Source: Fratercula arctica (Eukaryota > Chordata > Aves > Charadriiformes > Alcidae). From it: a DNA stretch of 64,000 bases. A program made the translations under genes and the position numbers. The DNA lies in the NCBI GenBank assembly GCA_947846985.1, contig CANTUZ010000025.1:1116001-1180000 (forward strand), given 5' to 3'. The notes under the pieces were generated by a model. The model was given only the letters and a program-made list of their open reading frames with translations, ran no database searches and had not been told where the DNA came from. This document shows, piece after piece, positions 9,442 through 21,800 of the stretch (its first letter is position 1; each line of letters opens with the position of its first letter).

Positions 9442-12400
9442 TCTGGAAAGTACAGTACACTTGGAGGAAATGTGATGTATTACATCAAAATCTTTCCTAA
9501 TTTAAATCTATGAATGCTAAGAAACCTATGCTAGAATTTGGCTGTGTTATTTATTAAAATGTTAGAGGAAGTTAAATATTGTTCTGGAGCCTATCCTTAG
9601 GTAAGAATCTCTTCCTTTATTGCATTTATCTGCTTCTGCAGAATTAATTTGCTTTAATTTTTCAAGGTGCTTTTCTAAGTCTTAAAACCCCACAAGCTTT
9701 GTCAAAGCAATGGTAATGTAATGTCTAAATTCCACCATGTACGTATAATTTGCATCTCAAGCATATTAATAGCATAGGAAACACAAATGTGCAGAGAGAA
9801 TGCGTGGATTTATAAAAATAATTAGGCAATTATGTAGCTAATCCACTGGATCATATAACATCATTTGGCATGAGAATGAAAAATACTGAAGAACCTGAAG
9901 CACCTTTTAAGAAAAGATAAAAATTACAGTATGATCCAACTTAATACTCTTTAAAATGGTTATTCCTAACAATTCGGGCTTGACACTGTTGAATCCTTTT
10001 CCTATATTATGAAGAACTCCAGGAGGAAATGCAAAGTTTTATGTTTCCTGGTAAGGTCACCATTCAGTACTATTTACAAGCAATGGATGAACCTAACTAA
10101 AGCATTGAAATAGCACAAATATATTACCAGGAACAACTATTGTATGCTCCTTTAAACTTCATGTTTTATCTTTTGAAAAGCTTCTGCTATTTAATAGGAT
10201 TTAGTCGCTTACTTTTAATCTCATATTGCAGTTGTGAGAAAAGACCTAGTCCTGCTCTGGCATGTTACAGTGTTGTCATGGATACACAGGTATCATACAT
10301 TACTTCCACCAGTAAATAAACAAGATTCCTAAAGAGTGCTTGGTAGGATTTACTAGCCCTGTAATATTGTTAACTGCATAGAGCTTTAAACAAGCAAATG
10401 GTTTGTAGTTTTAGAATAATATCCAGAGTTGTGTGGGAGAACGCATACATGATATATCTATCTTTAAAAAATGAAAAGGTAAATGTTATACCATGTAACT
10501 TCACCATCCTTACTTTTTAATTCCATTTATCTCTACCTCTTATATTTTAGAAAATATTTTTACATTATATGAAGAATCACTTTCTAATATGGTAGACAAC
10601 TTGAGGTAGTCACCTACTAATTGCTTAAAGAAATGTTTTATATCTTTGCACATATGAATAATAAAATATAGATTGTCCATTTTTATGGGAAAAAAGTAAT
10701 TTTAACTCGATAACACAGCATTCAATAGTATTTTAGTTGTCTTTTCTAAAACAAAGTCCTCTCCATTCACAGACTATAAAGATGAAATTCAAGCAGTCTC
10801 GCTAGCATATATGTCAACAGCTACAACAGGCTTGACTTGAATCTAACAAATCAGCATCTTATGTTGATGAAGGGATATAGATTAAATACTCTAAGCTTAA
10901 GTTTCAAGAAGGAAAAGCGCAGATTGTGAAGTACTATGTTTAGTTCAGCATATTAAGCTTAGCAATAGTAAAAGTCTTATTCTTGACTAGAGACTCAAAT
11001 TTGTCAGACAAACAAAACAGAAATATCAAATTAAATTGGGTAAAAATCTCAGGTTTAAAAGTTTTAAAACTATAAACCTTTTATATTTTTGAAACAAAAC
11101 TTACTGAAAAATAACATAATTGTGTTTTATACAGAATTTATGAAAGTATATACATCTTTCTTTTTTTGTTCAAAAAGCCTGTATTGTATGATGATGTATT
11201 CAGGCACACATATGGTATGTATATGACTGAGATGATCTGTTTGTTTTAATTGTTGTCATATCTTTGTTGATTAGCCAGAGTAAACCTAATTTAAGACCAG
11301 ACAGAGCAATTAATTAATGATGAATAATTTATTTGATAAATTTAGTCATTTTTTTCAGCTCTTGTCACATCTATGAGCGGATTGCAAGGTAGCTTTTTTC
11401 CTTACTATGTGACTTTATTACTGATATTCAAAATCTGTATTGTACTCATCAGCTGTGATTGGCTGGAAAAGTCATATGTTGTTGTATCTGTTTTTTTATT
11501 TTTGGAGCTAAGGCTGAACAGTTTTGAGTGATCATTCTAGTTTCTGTTCAACGTAGTGTCTGTCTTCATAGGTGACTGATGGAGACCAGCCCCTGAGGAT
11601 CTGGGTTAAAGCACCTTACTTTCAAGCATGCATATGTTCCTGCTGAGCTCAAGAGCGTCCAGCATCTCCAAAGAATGAACAAAGAGCACTAAAAGTTTCT
11701 AGTAAACAGACTTCTTACCAAGATATAAAATTTTCTTTCCACAAATATTTTGCCATTGACAATCAACTGCTAAAATATTTACCAAAAGCAAGTACAGGAA
11801 GGGCACGAATTCGGCAAAAGCAGATTAATTTAGTGAATTGTTTGTGATTTTGTGTGTTTCTTTTTATTGTTTTCCCCTTGCTAATTAAGATATTGCATAA
11901 TAAAGTCATATGGATTGCTTTTAAAAGATATCTGCATAACTGTGTGAGTTCCTTGGGACAAAAACATCTCTGTTTAGAAAGTGCATAGCACACTAGAATG
12001 CTCAAGGAAATAAATAATAATTAGTGCAATCCGGACATCTTTTATCTTATTAGTAATTCATGAATGTAAAAGAAGTGACATTGCAGTTATATCTATAAGG
12101 ATTATCAGTGCAAATAAAAGCTACAGGATCAAACCTAACAGTTGTAGGTCATGTGGGGCTGAAAAATATGCATATCTTATGAGTCTCTAATTTGTATGTA
12201 ACCTCATAAAACCAAAATATTTGGTGAAAGCAACTGTGGCATGCTTGCAGAAAAACAGCATCAAATATTGATTTATTAATTTATTTCCAAATTAAAGCTG
12301 AAATTGTGATTTCTTTTTTAAAGGGAAAGAAAAGAAGAAAAAGAACACTGTGGTTCCTAAGAGAGAACAAGGCATCAAGATAGCCTTCAGAAATTAATCT

Positions 12401-15400
12401 TTCTAGAAATTAATCTTGCTCTGCAGGTGTAAATATGGGTAAGATTTCTGTCTTTTGTGAAATAATGTTGTCAGTCAGCAGGCACAATTTTTCCTTCCTT
12501 AGACAGTAAGTACTGTTTAAAAAGCTGTGCTTTAAACTATGAGTTCAGTGCTGAGAGAGTTAATTTAAATTTGATAACAAATGGCTCCGCTTTTGAAATG
12601 AATGTAGCCTGGTCCCTTCATAGGGCCTTGATTATGTATGCAGCTTCTTTGAGAAATAGTTTCACACATCTGACCCAAGGCCCACTATGTTGTTGCCATG
12701 AAATAAAACTGTATGTAGGCAATGTTTCATTTCTGTATAATCTTCACATTGGCAAACTTCACTCCCTCCCCCCACCTCAAGCATACACACAAATACATCT
12801 AAAATCTCTTAATCAGAACGTGTTTCTTATATTGTCTCTATTGCTACTGGCTGAATAACAATATAAGACATATAATCTTTGTTCCAGTATTTAACCTGTG
12901 TGCTTATTTTTAAAGAATTTCAAGTTGCACTCCCAGGCTACCCTAATCAAAGCAGTAGTGTGAAACCAGAGAGACAGACAACAGGTTAAACACCCACGCC
13001 ATTTATTTTTTTCAAAATGGCTGCTTTGTCTGTGTGCATACACCAATAGCAAATGTCCTGTTATTGTACAATTTGATGTGTGAAGTATTCATATGCTAAT
13101 AGTAGTACAGTTTCTTACTTTTTCACAGATAAATTGTAAACATTGTTAGACAGTGAATCACAAGAATAAACATCTTTTATCTGATAAGTGATACATTACT
13201 TTCCATTCAAATAACATGCAACACATGCTACTGATCCTTATTGCTTCTATTCATTGTGTTTGCCTTCTGTTTTTCTTTTTTAGAACAATTAGAAAATATT
13301 TAGCAGATATAGCCAGAGTTGATACAAATGATTGATTTTCCTTAATTTGCTTTGCAGTTGCATGATGTGCAGTTAATTTTTACTCAGTTTTCACAGGCAA
13401 TGAAAGCTTTGTAATGGGTACAGACATTGTTCTCCTATATAGAGTGGTCATATTTTTTAAAGTATGATTTTTGAGGACTGGGATATTTCCTCTTTCATGG
13501 TAACAAAATATACATGCCTAGAATCACATTACTTATGAATGTTACTGGCAAAGGATTCCTTAAATATAACATAAAGCAGAAGCAAAACAAAATAATAGCC
13601 AACATCTTTTTTTGTTATTGAAAAATCAACATTTGTTCAAAATCTGAAAAGACTAGAAATATTAAATGATCATTTGCATTTTTTATCTGAAGTAGGAGTG
13701 TTTTCATAGCCCATATTTTATAAATTAAAAAAGACAAAGGTACTTAAATAATCAGTATGGCCAGATATTTGGCGTTGATAAAATAAACACACTTATTAAC
13801 CAAAGATAGGTTTTACAACATAAAAATGGGTATGCTTTTCCATGGATTAAAAATGTGTGGGGTTATATAATGTAGTCAAGTATTATATTTGTGTCCTCCA
13901 TTCAGACACAAAAATGCATGTATATAACTGTATTGTTCCAAATTCAATCCATAAATGTAAAGAAATCTGGAGTTAAACCTATAATTCCAGATACACACTG
14001 TTAATTTAATTAACAACTGGCAGCTATCTCTGCCACTCCACTGAAGTCAGTTGAGCCTCCACTTAAAGTCACTGCATCATGCCCTAGTCTAGGGAGGAGG
14101 GTGAGGTCAGTTACAAATAAATATCATACCTGGGAATTGTGTATGTTAGAACTTTTCCTTGCCTTTGTAGAGGTAGAAGTTAAAACTTGAATATTAGCTA
14201 AATGAAAGCAACATCGGGTCATTGCAGACATACAGTAGCAAGAAGTTAGGCAGTGAAAAATGTAAAGCCCTCACTGTAACATTAGCTGATCTATAATGTG
14301 CTGTCCTGTATATTTATGTATATTTAATCAAAAAAGCAACTCTACACTGAATGTTTTCTTTGAATTGCAAAACAGTGTAAAATCCTACTGATACATAACA
14401 CATTCAAGCACTTGTTTGCTGGAGGTTGGGGCAGCAAAGCTTGATGTAAAAAATACATGAGCTTTCTTATTATAACCATGCCTCATTAAGTTTGCATTAA
14501 TCTTGGGGATCTGTAATCTTGAGGGAATTTACAGGTTAGGGAAGGAGTTGATTTAGGTGATGCTTGAAGAGGCATGTTGCATGTCATACTTTAAGTAAAA
14601 GTGTTAAATCGAAGGTCATGAAAATTGCAAAATCAACAAGAGAAGTGGGGACCAAAGCCTTTGATGACCAGCTGGCACACCAGCCACCATGGTTCTACTC
14701 CATAAGAAAATAAAACCATCCTCACAGAACATCAGTACCCAGTAACTATCCTTGACAAAAAATGTGTGTTTCTGGAAAGATACTCACACACATTCAATTC
14801 TCCTAAAGTGCAAACTCTTAGGGTTAGATTTCCTGCTGTATGTGCCTACACTGTGCATTTTTGAAATGCTACTAGTGTTGCTGATGTCCTCCCAGTTTTG
14901 CCTGGGAGAGGAGTAATGTTTTGCAAATTTCTTTTACAAAGTGATTGTGCCATTGCACTAGGATCTCTAATAGAAAAATGAATTAACCAGACTTCTCAGA
15001 ATCTCCTCTGAGAATTTCTACGGGTATTTGAAACAACTATGCTTGGAGTATAAAAGAAATGGCACAACGTGAGGGGCCTATTTTTTCTGAGAGAAAGAGG
15101 AGGAACCTCCCTCCATTACTTCTCAGGGGATATTCACATAGTTTGACATTAGGCATTTAATAGACATGTTTTAAATCAACCCCAAAGATATGTAACTCTT
15201 TCCATTGACTATAGATCAAAAATATTCTGGTGGATGTTGCATTGATTGACACCTGAGTCAGATGACTCATGCAACCTTTTCTCCAGCATCCACCAAGAAT
15301 CAGTCCCCAAACCTCTGCCTCTTTTTTTTTTTTATGACACCTGAATTCCTCTTAAAGTCCCATTATTTTGTGTGTGTGTGTATGTGCACACTGCTTGGTC

Positions 15401-16006
15401 TGAGTCTATATGACTCATTTGTTATTATCAGCTCCTGATTTTGTTGTAATTGCTGCACTTTTGGGGGGAGGGGGAGATGAGGAGATCTTCATGTTCAGGA
15501 AAAAAAAAGGTTCTAGTCAGAAACTAGAATAAACTTATTGAGTTCACCCCCTAAGGCTCAGTAACCAGAAGAAAAAGAACCCAGTTATTATTATTTTTAA
15601 TTTAAATCTGTTGCTGTTATTATAATGTTGGGGGAATGAGGCTGTTCATACAGCTACTGTATGAGCACTGAATCAATCTATAATAGCAACTGAATTCTTC
15701 CTGTGCCATTGGTTTTCAGATGGGCAGTCTAGAGCACAGCACCAAGGCCACGTGGCACCTTTCTGAAATAGGGACCTCATGGCTGTGATGTCTCTTGCTT
15801 TAGTTATGAAGGTGACCAGTCTCAGCAGATAGTGCCCGACATCACAAGCGTTGTCCAGCTCAAAGTAAAAGCTGACTCCTCATGGGATGGGGAGCCTTAG
15901 CCTAAGGAGTAGATCTAGCCCACCAGAACAATTGAGGCCAATTAATTATTGACTTCAGGACTGCCCATTTCCCTACAATAGCCTGTAGTGGCTTCTGATG
16001 ATTCTC
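9442..16006. other. 6.5 kb AT-rich DNA with no recognised element
   Basis: This is the longest repeat-poor stretch in the window. Open frames at 11763-12005 (minus) and 12571-12858 (plus) are short and low in complexity, with no domain I recognise. I saw a short (GT)n run near 15371 and T- and A-rich tracts, but no CR1, LTR, tRNA or exon-like pattern. It may be intronic or intergenic; the sequence alone does not decide. Confidence 0.5.
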
Positions 16007-16215
16007 TGTATTCGGTTTGTGTGGCAAAGTTTTGGTAGTGGGGGGTGGGGCAGGGGGGGAAGAGGGGCTATAGGGGTGCCTTCTGTGAGAAGATGCCAGA
16101 AGCTGTCCCTATGTCGGACAGAGCCAGTTCCAGATGACTCCAAGATGGACCTGCCACTGTCCAAAGCTGAACCAATCAGCAATGGTGGTAGCACCTCTGT
16201 GATAACATATTTAAG
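16007..16215 (-). mobile_element. Older minus-strand LTR, distal part (left of ERV insertion)
   Basis: This sequence aligns with 42207-42410, including the GTGAGAAGATGCCAGAAGCTG block and the end GTGATAACATATTTAAG. The alignment stops at 16215 where the ERV LTR starts and resumes at 22623. The two parts together therefore form one LTR-like repeat split by the ERV. In minus orientation its start is the TATGGTGGGTTGACC-like end at 23531. Confidence 0.85.
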
Positions 16216-16545
16216 TGTCCTGGTTCCGGCAGGGACAGGGTTAAGTATTCCATGCCATGTGAGCCACGCCCACCCTGAGATTAAAAGGAGGGAGGGGGCG
16301 AGCAGTCGGGTTGGGAGCGGGCTGGCGCGTCCCGGGGCCGGACCGGCGGGGAGCGGCGGTTCCGTATTCGCGTCTGTATATTTCTCTGTCGGTGTTATTG
16401 TTTTCTTGTTCCCTTTGCTGTTCTGTTAAACTGCCTTTGTCTCAACCCAAGAGTTTTGCCTTTTTCTTCTGATCCTTCCCGTACCGGGAAGAGCCGAGCG
16501 AGCGACACGTGGTTCTTTGTTGCCATCTGAGGCCAAACCACGACA
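16216..16545 (+). repeat. 5' LTR of ERV copy 1
   Basis: This 330-bp LTR starts TGTCCTGG and ends CACGACA. It contains a TATA-like ATTAAAAG near 16282 and a GC-rich stretch at about 16295-16370. A pyrimidine-rich segment with CTGTTAAACTGCC precedes the CTCAACCCAAGAG block shared with other LTRs here. It would supply U3 promoter and polyadenylation functions; exact R boundaries cannot be read from sequence alone. Confidence 0.95.
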
Positions 16546-16553
16546 GTCCTTTT

Positions 16554-16570
16554 TGGCGCCCAACGTGGGG
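16554..16570 (+). promoter_or_regulatory. Primer binding site, tRNA-Lys(1,2) type
   Basis: TGGCGCCCAACGTGGGG lies eight bases after the LTR. It matches the primer site type complementary to the 3' end of tRNA-Lys1,2, as used by foamy viruses, visna and Mason-Pfizer-type viruses. The same site is at 49902-49918 in ERV copy 3. Confidence 0.88.
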
Positions 16571-16648
16571 CCCGAAGGGTTGAGACAACGACAGAATCTA
16601 ACTAGAGCTTGAAAAAACGAATTTGTTAGGTAAATAGTCACGGTCACT

Positions 16649-17188
16649 ATGTTGCTTAGTTTGTTCTCATGGCTGTGTTATGTAAACTCCTATGTGTTTT
16701 ATGCACTCCCTGTGATGATATTTGTTACTTCTGGGAGGGGGATGAGGATTATCATTTTGCTGTCCTGTGCAATATCGGCTTATGATAGGATAACATCACT
16801 TGTTAGATGGTTATTTTGGGGCGTTTATGTGGTATTGCTGTCCTGTCCGTACATTGGGTACCACCTCTCAGAATTCATTAATAATTACACCCAGTCTATG
16901 GGGGAAACAGGGGGGGACACTTTCCCCAGCTCTTTTGCCTCCCTTTTCTCCTTTGAGTCAGGTATGACAGCTTTTGAGAATTTTGAATATCCTTGGGATG
17001 CTCAAACCAGCATGTTCCTAGTGTTATGTTTGCTGAATATGTTCCAGGTCTCGTTTAGGGTTAAACAACTATTTAAGACTACCACCTGCTCCAAGGCTGG
17101 ACAGTCAGGGGTGGCATGGCATGTGGGAGAACGTGGGCAGGTACTTAGAGAACTTCTCACCTCCAATGGTCTGGGACTTCACCCCTGA
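16649..17188 (+). pseudogene. ERV copy 1 gag, 5' part, frameshifted from the rest
   Basis: This open frame starts with ATG 16649 and encodes a hydrophobic N-terminal third: residues about 1-75 contain three apolar stretches (near 5-25, 32-45 and 55-70), an unusual beginning for a Gag protein. It continues with MTAFENFEYPWDAQTS and FQVSFRVK. Near 17090 this copy lacks eight bases present in copies 2 and 3, so the frame leaves the gag reading and ends at 17188. Copies 2 and 3 show the segment after MTAFENFEYP in one frame with the downstream gag, so I interpret it as gag rather than a separate gene. Confidence 0.7.
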
Positions 17189-18818
17189 ACAATTACAGGA
17201 CCCTGATAGAATAGTAGAATATCTGAAGGGAAAGTGCTGTGGCTATTCTAGAGAGGCACAACTTACCGCACTGTGCTGGGCCCTGGCTAGTGTCTACCAG
17301 GCTCTGCTCAGTGCTATGCAGCACCCTCAGAAGAAAGAGACAGAGACCAGACCAGCAGGCGCTGCGGCCCCTGCGGCAGGCGCTGCGGTTGCTGTGGCCC
17401 CTGTGGCAGGTGCTGCTGCGACGGGCACTGCGGCTACTGCGACCCCTGCGACGGGCACTGCGACCCCTGCGACGGGCACTGCGGCTACTGCGACCCCTGC
17501 GACGGGCACTGCGGCTACTGCGACCCCTGCGACGGGCACTGCGACCCCTGCGACGGGCACTGCGACCCCTGCGACGGGCACTGCGGCTACTGCGACCCCT
17601 GCGACGGGCACTGCGGCTACTGCAACCCCTGCGACGGGCACTGCGGCTACTGCAACCCCGGTGACAGACACTGCAGCTACTCCAGCCCCGGTGACAGACA
17701 CTGCTGCTGAACCAGGGAACCAACCCGTGCCAGTATCCGTTGCCCCCATACAAAAGAAGAAGTGCACAAAGAAATCAGTTCGCATAGTAAGAGATGATGA
17801 TGAACCAGGGCCATCACAAGGACAGGAGGAAGAGGCAGAACCAGAGATAATTACCCGATCCCTGTCCCTGAGTGAGCTGCGGGATATGCGAAAAGATTTT
17901 AGCCGACTTTCAGGCGAGCACATTGTCACCTGGCTGCTTTGGTGTTGGGATAATGGGGCCAGTAGCCTGGAATTAGAGGGTAGGGAAGCCAGGCAGTTGG
18001 GATCCCTGTCTAGGGAAGGCGGCATTGACAAAGCAATTGGAAAAAAGACCCAAGCCCTCAGCCTCTGGAAGCGACTCCTGTCAGGCGTGAGGGAGAGGTA
18101 CCCCTTCAGTGAAGATGTTGTATGTCAACCAAGCAAATGGACCACCATGGAAAGAGGTATCCAGTACCTGAGAGAATTAGCCGTGCGGGAGATGATTTAT
18201 TATGACTTGGACAACACAGACTTGCCCACAGATCCTGATGAGGTGCACTGCACAAGGCCCATGTGGCGGAAGTTTGTACGGAGCGCACCATCATCATATG
18301 CCAACTCACTGGCAGTAATGGAATGGAAAGGTGAAGAAGGACCAACGGTGGATGAGGTGGCTGGCCGGCTCCGGCGATATGAAGAAAGCCTCTCTTCCCC
18401 CCTTGTCTCAGCTGTGGAGAAACTGTCCCGGAAGGTTCAGCAACTTGAAGAGAATATGTCCTACTCCCCACCTGTACGGGCCAGCATCTCAGCTATTAGA
18501 AGCAGACATTTCCCCACTCAAGAGAGAGAGTACAAAGGGTACACACCACGAGGCACCCTGTGGTTCTACCTGCGAGACCATGGAGAGGACATGAGGAAGT
18601 GGGATGGACAACCTACTTGGATCCTGCGGGCACGGGTACAGGAGTTGCAAGGAAGGACAACCACAAAAGGAGATCCCTCCAGGAAAAGTGCCGCCCCAGT
18701 TTCCAGTGGGCAGTTCCCCAGACAGACCATAAGGCCTGATCTTGCTTCTGATCCTCTTGAAGGAACCTCCAAGTCATTTCTGCAAGAAGTGAGTACCGGA
18801 TACCATGACCAGTATTAG
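17121..18818 (+). CDS. ERV copy 1 Gag, main open frame (565 aa)
   Basis: Gag would form the particle core. The frame contains MWENVGRYLENFSPP and WDFTPEQLQDPDRIVEYL, an alanine/threonine/proline repeat (residues about 80-195), then a charged Glu-rich stretch and a conserved region with WCWDNGASSLELEGREARQL. A short heptad-like helix (VEKLSRKVQQLEENM) follows near residue 440. I see no CCHC zinc knuckle, as in spuma/ERVL-like Gag proteins. The start at 17121 is probably only the first Met after the frameshift near 17090. The frame ends at UAG 18816-18818 and pol continues in the same frame. Confidence 0.78.
   Translation: MWENVGRYLENFSPPMVWDFTPEQLQDPDRIVEYLKGKCCGYSREAQLTALCWALASVYQALLSAMQHPQKKETETRPAGAAAPAAGAAVAVAPVAGAAATGTAATATPATGTATPATGTAATATPATGTAATATPATGTATPATGTATPATGTAATATPATGTAATATPATGTAATATPVTDTAATPAPVTDTAAEPGNQPVPVSVAPIQKKKCTKKSVRIVRDDDEPGPSQGQEEEAEPEIITRSLSLSELRDMRKDFSRLSGEHIVTWLLWCWDNGASSLELEGREARQLGSLSREGGIDKAIGKKTQALSLWKRLLSGVRERYPFSEDVVCQPSKWTTMERGIQYLRELAVREMIYYDLDNTDLPTDPDEVHCTRPMWRKFVRSAPSSYANSLAVMEWKGEEGPTVDEVAGRLRRYEESLSSPLVSAVEKLSRKVQQLEENMSYSPPVRASISAIRSRHFPTQEREYKGYTPRGTLWFYLRDHGEDMRKWDGQPTWILRARVQELQGRTTTKGDPSRKSAAPVSSGQFPRQTIRPDLASDPLEGTSKSFLQEVSTGYHDQY
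17360..17710 (+). repeat. Gag-coding GC-rich minisatellite (Ala/Thr/Pro repeat)
   Basis: Units of 21 and 30 bp built on GCGACCCCTGCGACGGGCAC are arranged in tandem and encode ATPATGT and AATATPATGT. All units are multiples of three, so the gag frame survives changes in number. Copy 2 has a shorter, sequence-variant array (about 63300-63500), and copy 3 is truncated within it. Confidence 0.92.
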
Positions 18819-18821
18819 AGG
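18816..18821 (+). promoter_or_regulatory. In-frame UAG between gag and pol, candidate readthrough site
   Basis: Gag ends TAT-TAG and the next codon, AGG, continues open in the same frame into protease without another stop. In copy 2 (minus strand, 62188-62190) the UAG and following bases are conserved although the preceding codon differs (GAT). Gammaretroviruses make Gag-Pol by UAG readthrough; use of it here is inference. The downstream GC-rich sequence might form structure but was not folded. Confidence 0.6.
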
Positions 18822-21800
18822 GGCCCTGCCTCCAGCCAGGTGGAGGAAAGGGACAACCGGGTTTATTGGACAGTGTGGATTCGATGGCCTGGCACATCAG
18901 ACCCACAGGAGTATAAGGCTCTAGTGGACACAGGAGCACAGTGCACTCTGATACCATCAAGCTATAGAGGGGCAGAACCCATTTGTATTTCTGGGGTCAC
19001 AGGGGGATCCCAAGAGTTGACTGTACTGGAGGCTGAAGTGAGCCTAACTGGGAATGAGTGGCAAAAGCATCCCATTGTGACTGGCCCAGATGCTCCATGC
19101 ATCCTTGGTATAGATTACCTCAGGAGAGGGTATTTTAAGGACCCAAAGGGGTATCGATGGGCCTTTGGCATAGCTGCCTTGGAGGCGGAGGAAGTTAGAC
19201 AGTTGTCCACCTTGCCTGGTCTCTTGGAGGATTCTTCTGTTGTGGGGTTGTTGAGGGTCGAAGAACAGCAGGTGCCGATTGCTACCACAACGGTGCATCG
19301 GCGGCAATATCGCACTAACCGAGACTCTCTGATTCCCATCCATAAGCTGATTTGTCAACTAGAGGTTCAAGGAGTGATCAGTAAGACTCGCTCGCCTTTT
19401 AACAGTCCTATATGGCCGGTGCGAAAATCCAATGGAGAGTGGAGGCTAACTGTAGACTATCGTGGCCTGAATGAAGTCACGCCACCACTGAGCGCTGCTG
19501 TGCCGGGCATGCTAGAACTCCAGTATGAACTGGAGTCTAAGGCAGCCAAGTGGTATGCCACGATTGATATAGCGAATGCATTCTTCTCAGTCCCTTTGGC
19601 AGCAGAGTGCAGGCCACAGTTTGCTTTCACTTGGAGGGGCATCCAGTACACCTGGAACCGACTGCCCCAGGGGTGGAAACACAGCCCCACCATTTGCCAT
19701 GGACTGATCCAGACTGCACTGGAACAGGGTGAAGCTCCAGAACATCTGCAGTACATTGATGACATCATTGTATGGGGAAACACAGCCGAAGAAGTTTTTG
19801 AGAAAGGGGATAAAATAGTCCGAATCCTTCTGAAAGCTGGTTTTGCCATAAAGCGAAGTAAGGTCAAGGGACCTGCACAGGAGATCCAGTTCTTAGGAAT
19901 AAAATGGCAAGATGGACGCCGCCAAATCCCAATGGATGTGATCAACAAAATAGCAGCTATGTCTCCACCAACTAGCAAAAAGGAAACACAAGCTTTCTTA
20001 GGCATTGTGGGTTTTTGGAGGATGCATATCCCAGATTACAGTCTGATTGTAAGCCCTCTGTATCAAGTAACCCGGAAGAAGAATGATTTTAAATGGGGTC
20101 CTGAGCAACGACAAGCTTTTGAACAAATCAAACAGGAAATAGTCCATGCAGTGGCCCTGGGGCCAGTCCGGGCAGGACAAGATGTGAAAAATGTGCTCTA
20201 CACCGCAGCCGGGGAGAATGGCCCTACCTGGAGCCTCTGGCAGAAGGCACCAGGGGAGACCCGAGGTCGACCCCTAGGGTTTTGGAGTCGGGGATACAGA
20301 GGATCCGAAGCGCGCTACACTCCAACAGAAAAGGAGATCTTGGCAGCATATGAAGGGGTTCGAGCTGCTTCGGAGGTGGTTGGTACAGAAGCACAGCTCC
20401 TCTTAGCACCTCGACTGCCGGTGCTGGGTTGGATGTTCAAAGAAAGGGTCCCCACCACACATCATGCAACTGATGCTACATGGAGTAAGTGGATTGCACT
20501 GATCACACAGCGAACTCGAATGGGAAACCCCAGTCGCCCAGGAATTCTGGAAGTGATCATGGACTGGCCAGAAGGCAAGGATTTTGGAATGTCACCAGAG
20601 GAGGAGGTGACGCGTGCGGAAGAGGCCCCACCATATAATAAACTGCCAGAAAATGAGAAGCAATATGCCCTGTTCACTGATGGGTCCTGCCGGATTGTGG
20701 GAAAGCATCGAAAGTGGAAGGCTGCTGTGTGGAGTCCTACACGACAAGTTGCAGAAGCCAGTGAAGGACAAGGTGAATCGAGCCAGTTTGCAGAGGTGAA
20801 AGCCATTCAGCTGGCTTTGGACATCGCCGAGCGAGAAAGATGGCCAGTACTTTATCTCTACACCGACTCATGGATGGTGGCCAATGCTCTGTGGGGATGG
20901 TTACAGCAGTGGAAGCAGGGCAGCTGGCAGCGTAGAGGCAAACCCATCTGGGCTGCTGAACTGTGGCAAGATATTGCTGCCCGGATAGAGAATCTGGTTG
21001 TGAAAGTACGCCACGTAGATGCCCACGTACCGAAGAATCGGGCCACGGAGGAACATCAGAACAACCAGCAGGTGGATCGGGCTGCTAGGATTGAAGTGGC
21101 TCAAGTGGATCTGGATTGGCAACGTAAGGGTGAACTATTCATAGCTCGGTGGGCCCATGAGACCTCAGGCCACCAAGGAAGAGATGCGGCATGTAGATGG
21201 GCTCGTGACCGAGGGGTGGACTTGACCATGGACACTATTGCACAGGTCATCCATGAATGTGAGACATGTGCTGCAATCAAGCAAGCCAAGCGTTTGAAGC
21301 CTCTTTGGTATGGAGGACGATGGTTGAAATATAAATATGGGGAGGCCTGGCAGATTGATTATATCACACTGCCACGAACCCGTCAAGGCAAGCGCTATGT
21401 GCTCACAATGGTGGAAGCAACCACTGGATGGCTGGAAACATACCCTGTGCCCCATGCCACTGCCCGGAATACTATCCTGGGCCTTGAAAAGCAAGTCCTG
21501 TGGCGACATGGTACCCCAGAGAGAATTGAGTCGGACAATGGGACTCATTTCCGAAACAGCCTCATAGACACCTGGGCCAAAGAGCATGGCATTGAGTGGG
21601 TGTATCACATCCCCTGTCACGCACCAGCCTCTGGGAAGATAGAACGGTACAATGGACTGTTAAAAACTACACTGAGAGCAATGGGTGGTGGGACCTTCAA
21701 ACATTGGGATGCACATTTAGCAAAGGCTACCTGGCTAGTTAATACCAGGGGATCTACCAATCGGGCTGGCCCTGCCCAGTCAAAACTTCCACGTACTGTA

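Noticed and set aside
11763..12858. Two short open frames in the AT-rich island (80 and 95 aa)
   Set aside because: Isolated, AT-biased and without motif, start context or splice-site support.
17193..18031. Ser/Arg- or Val/Ala-rich antisense frames over the gag minisatellite
   Set aside because: They result from the GC-rich repeat lacking stops in all frames.
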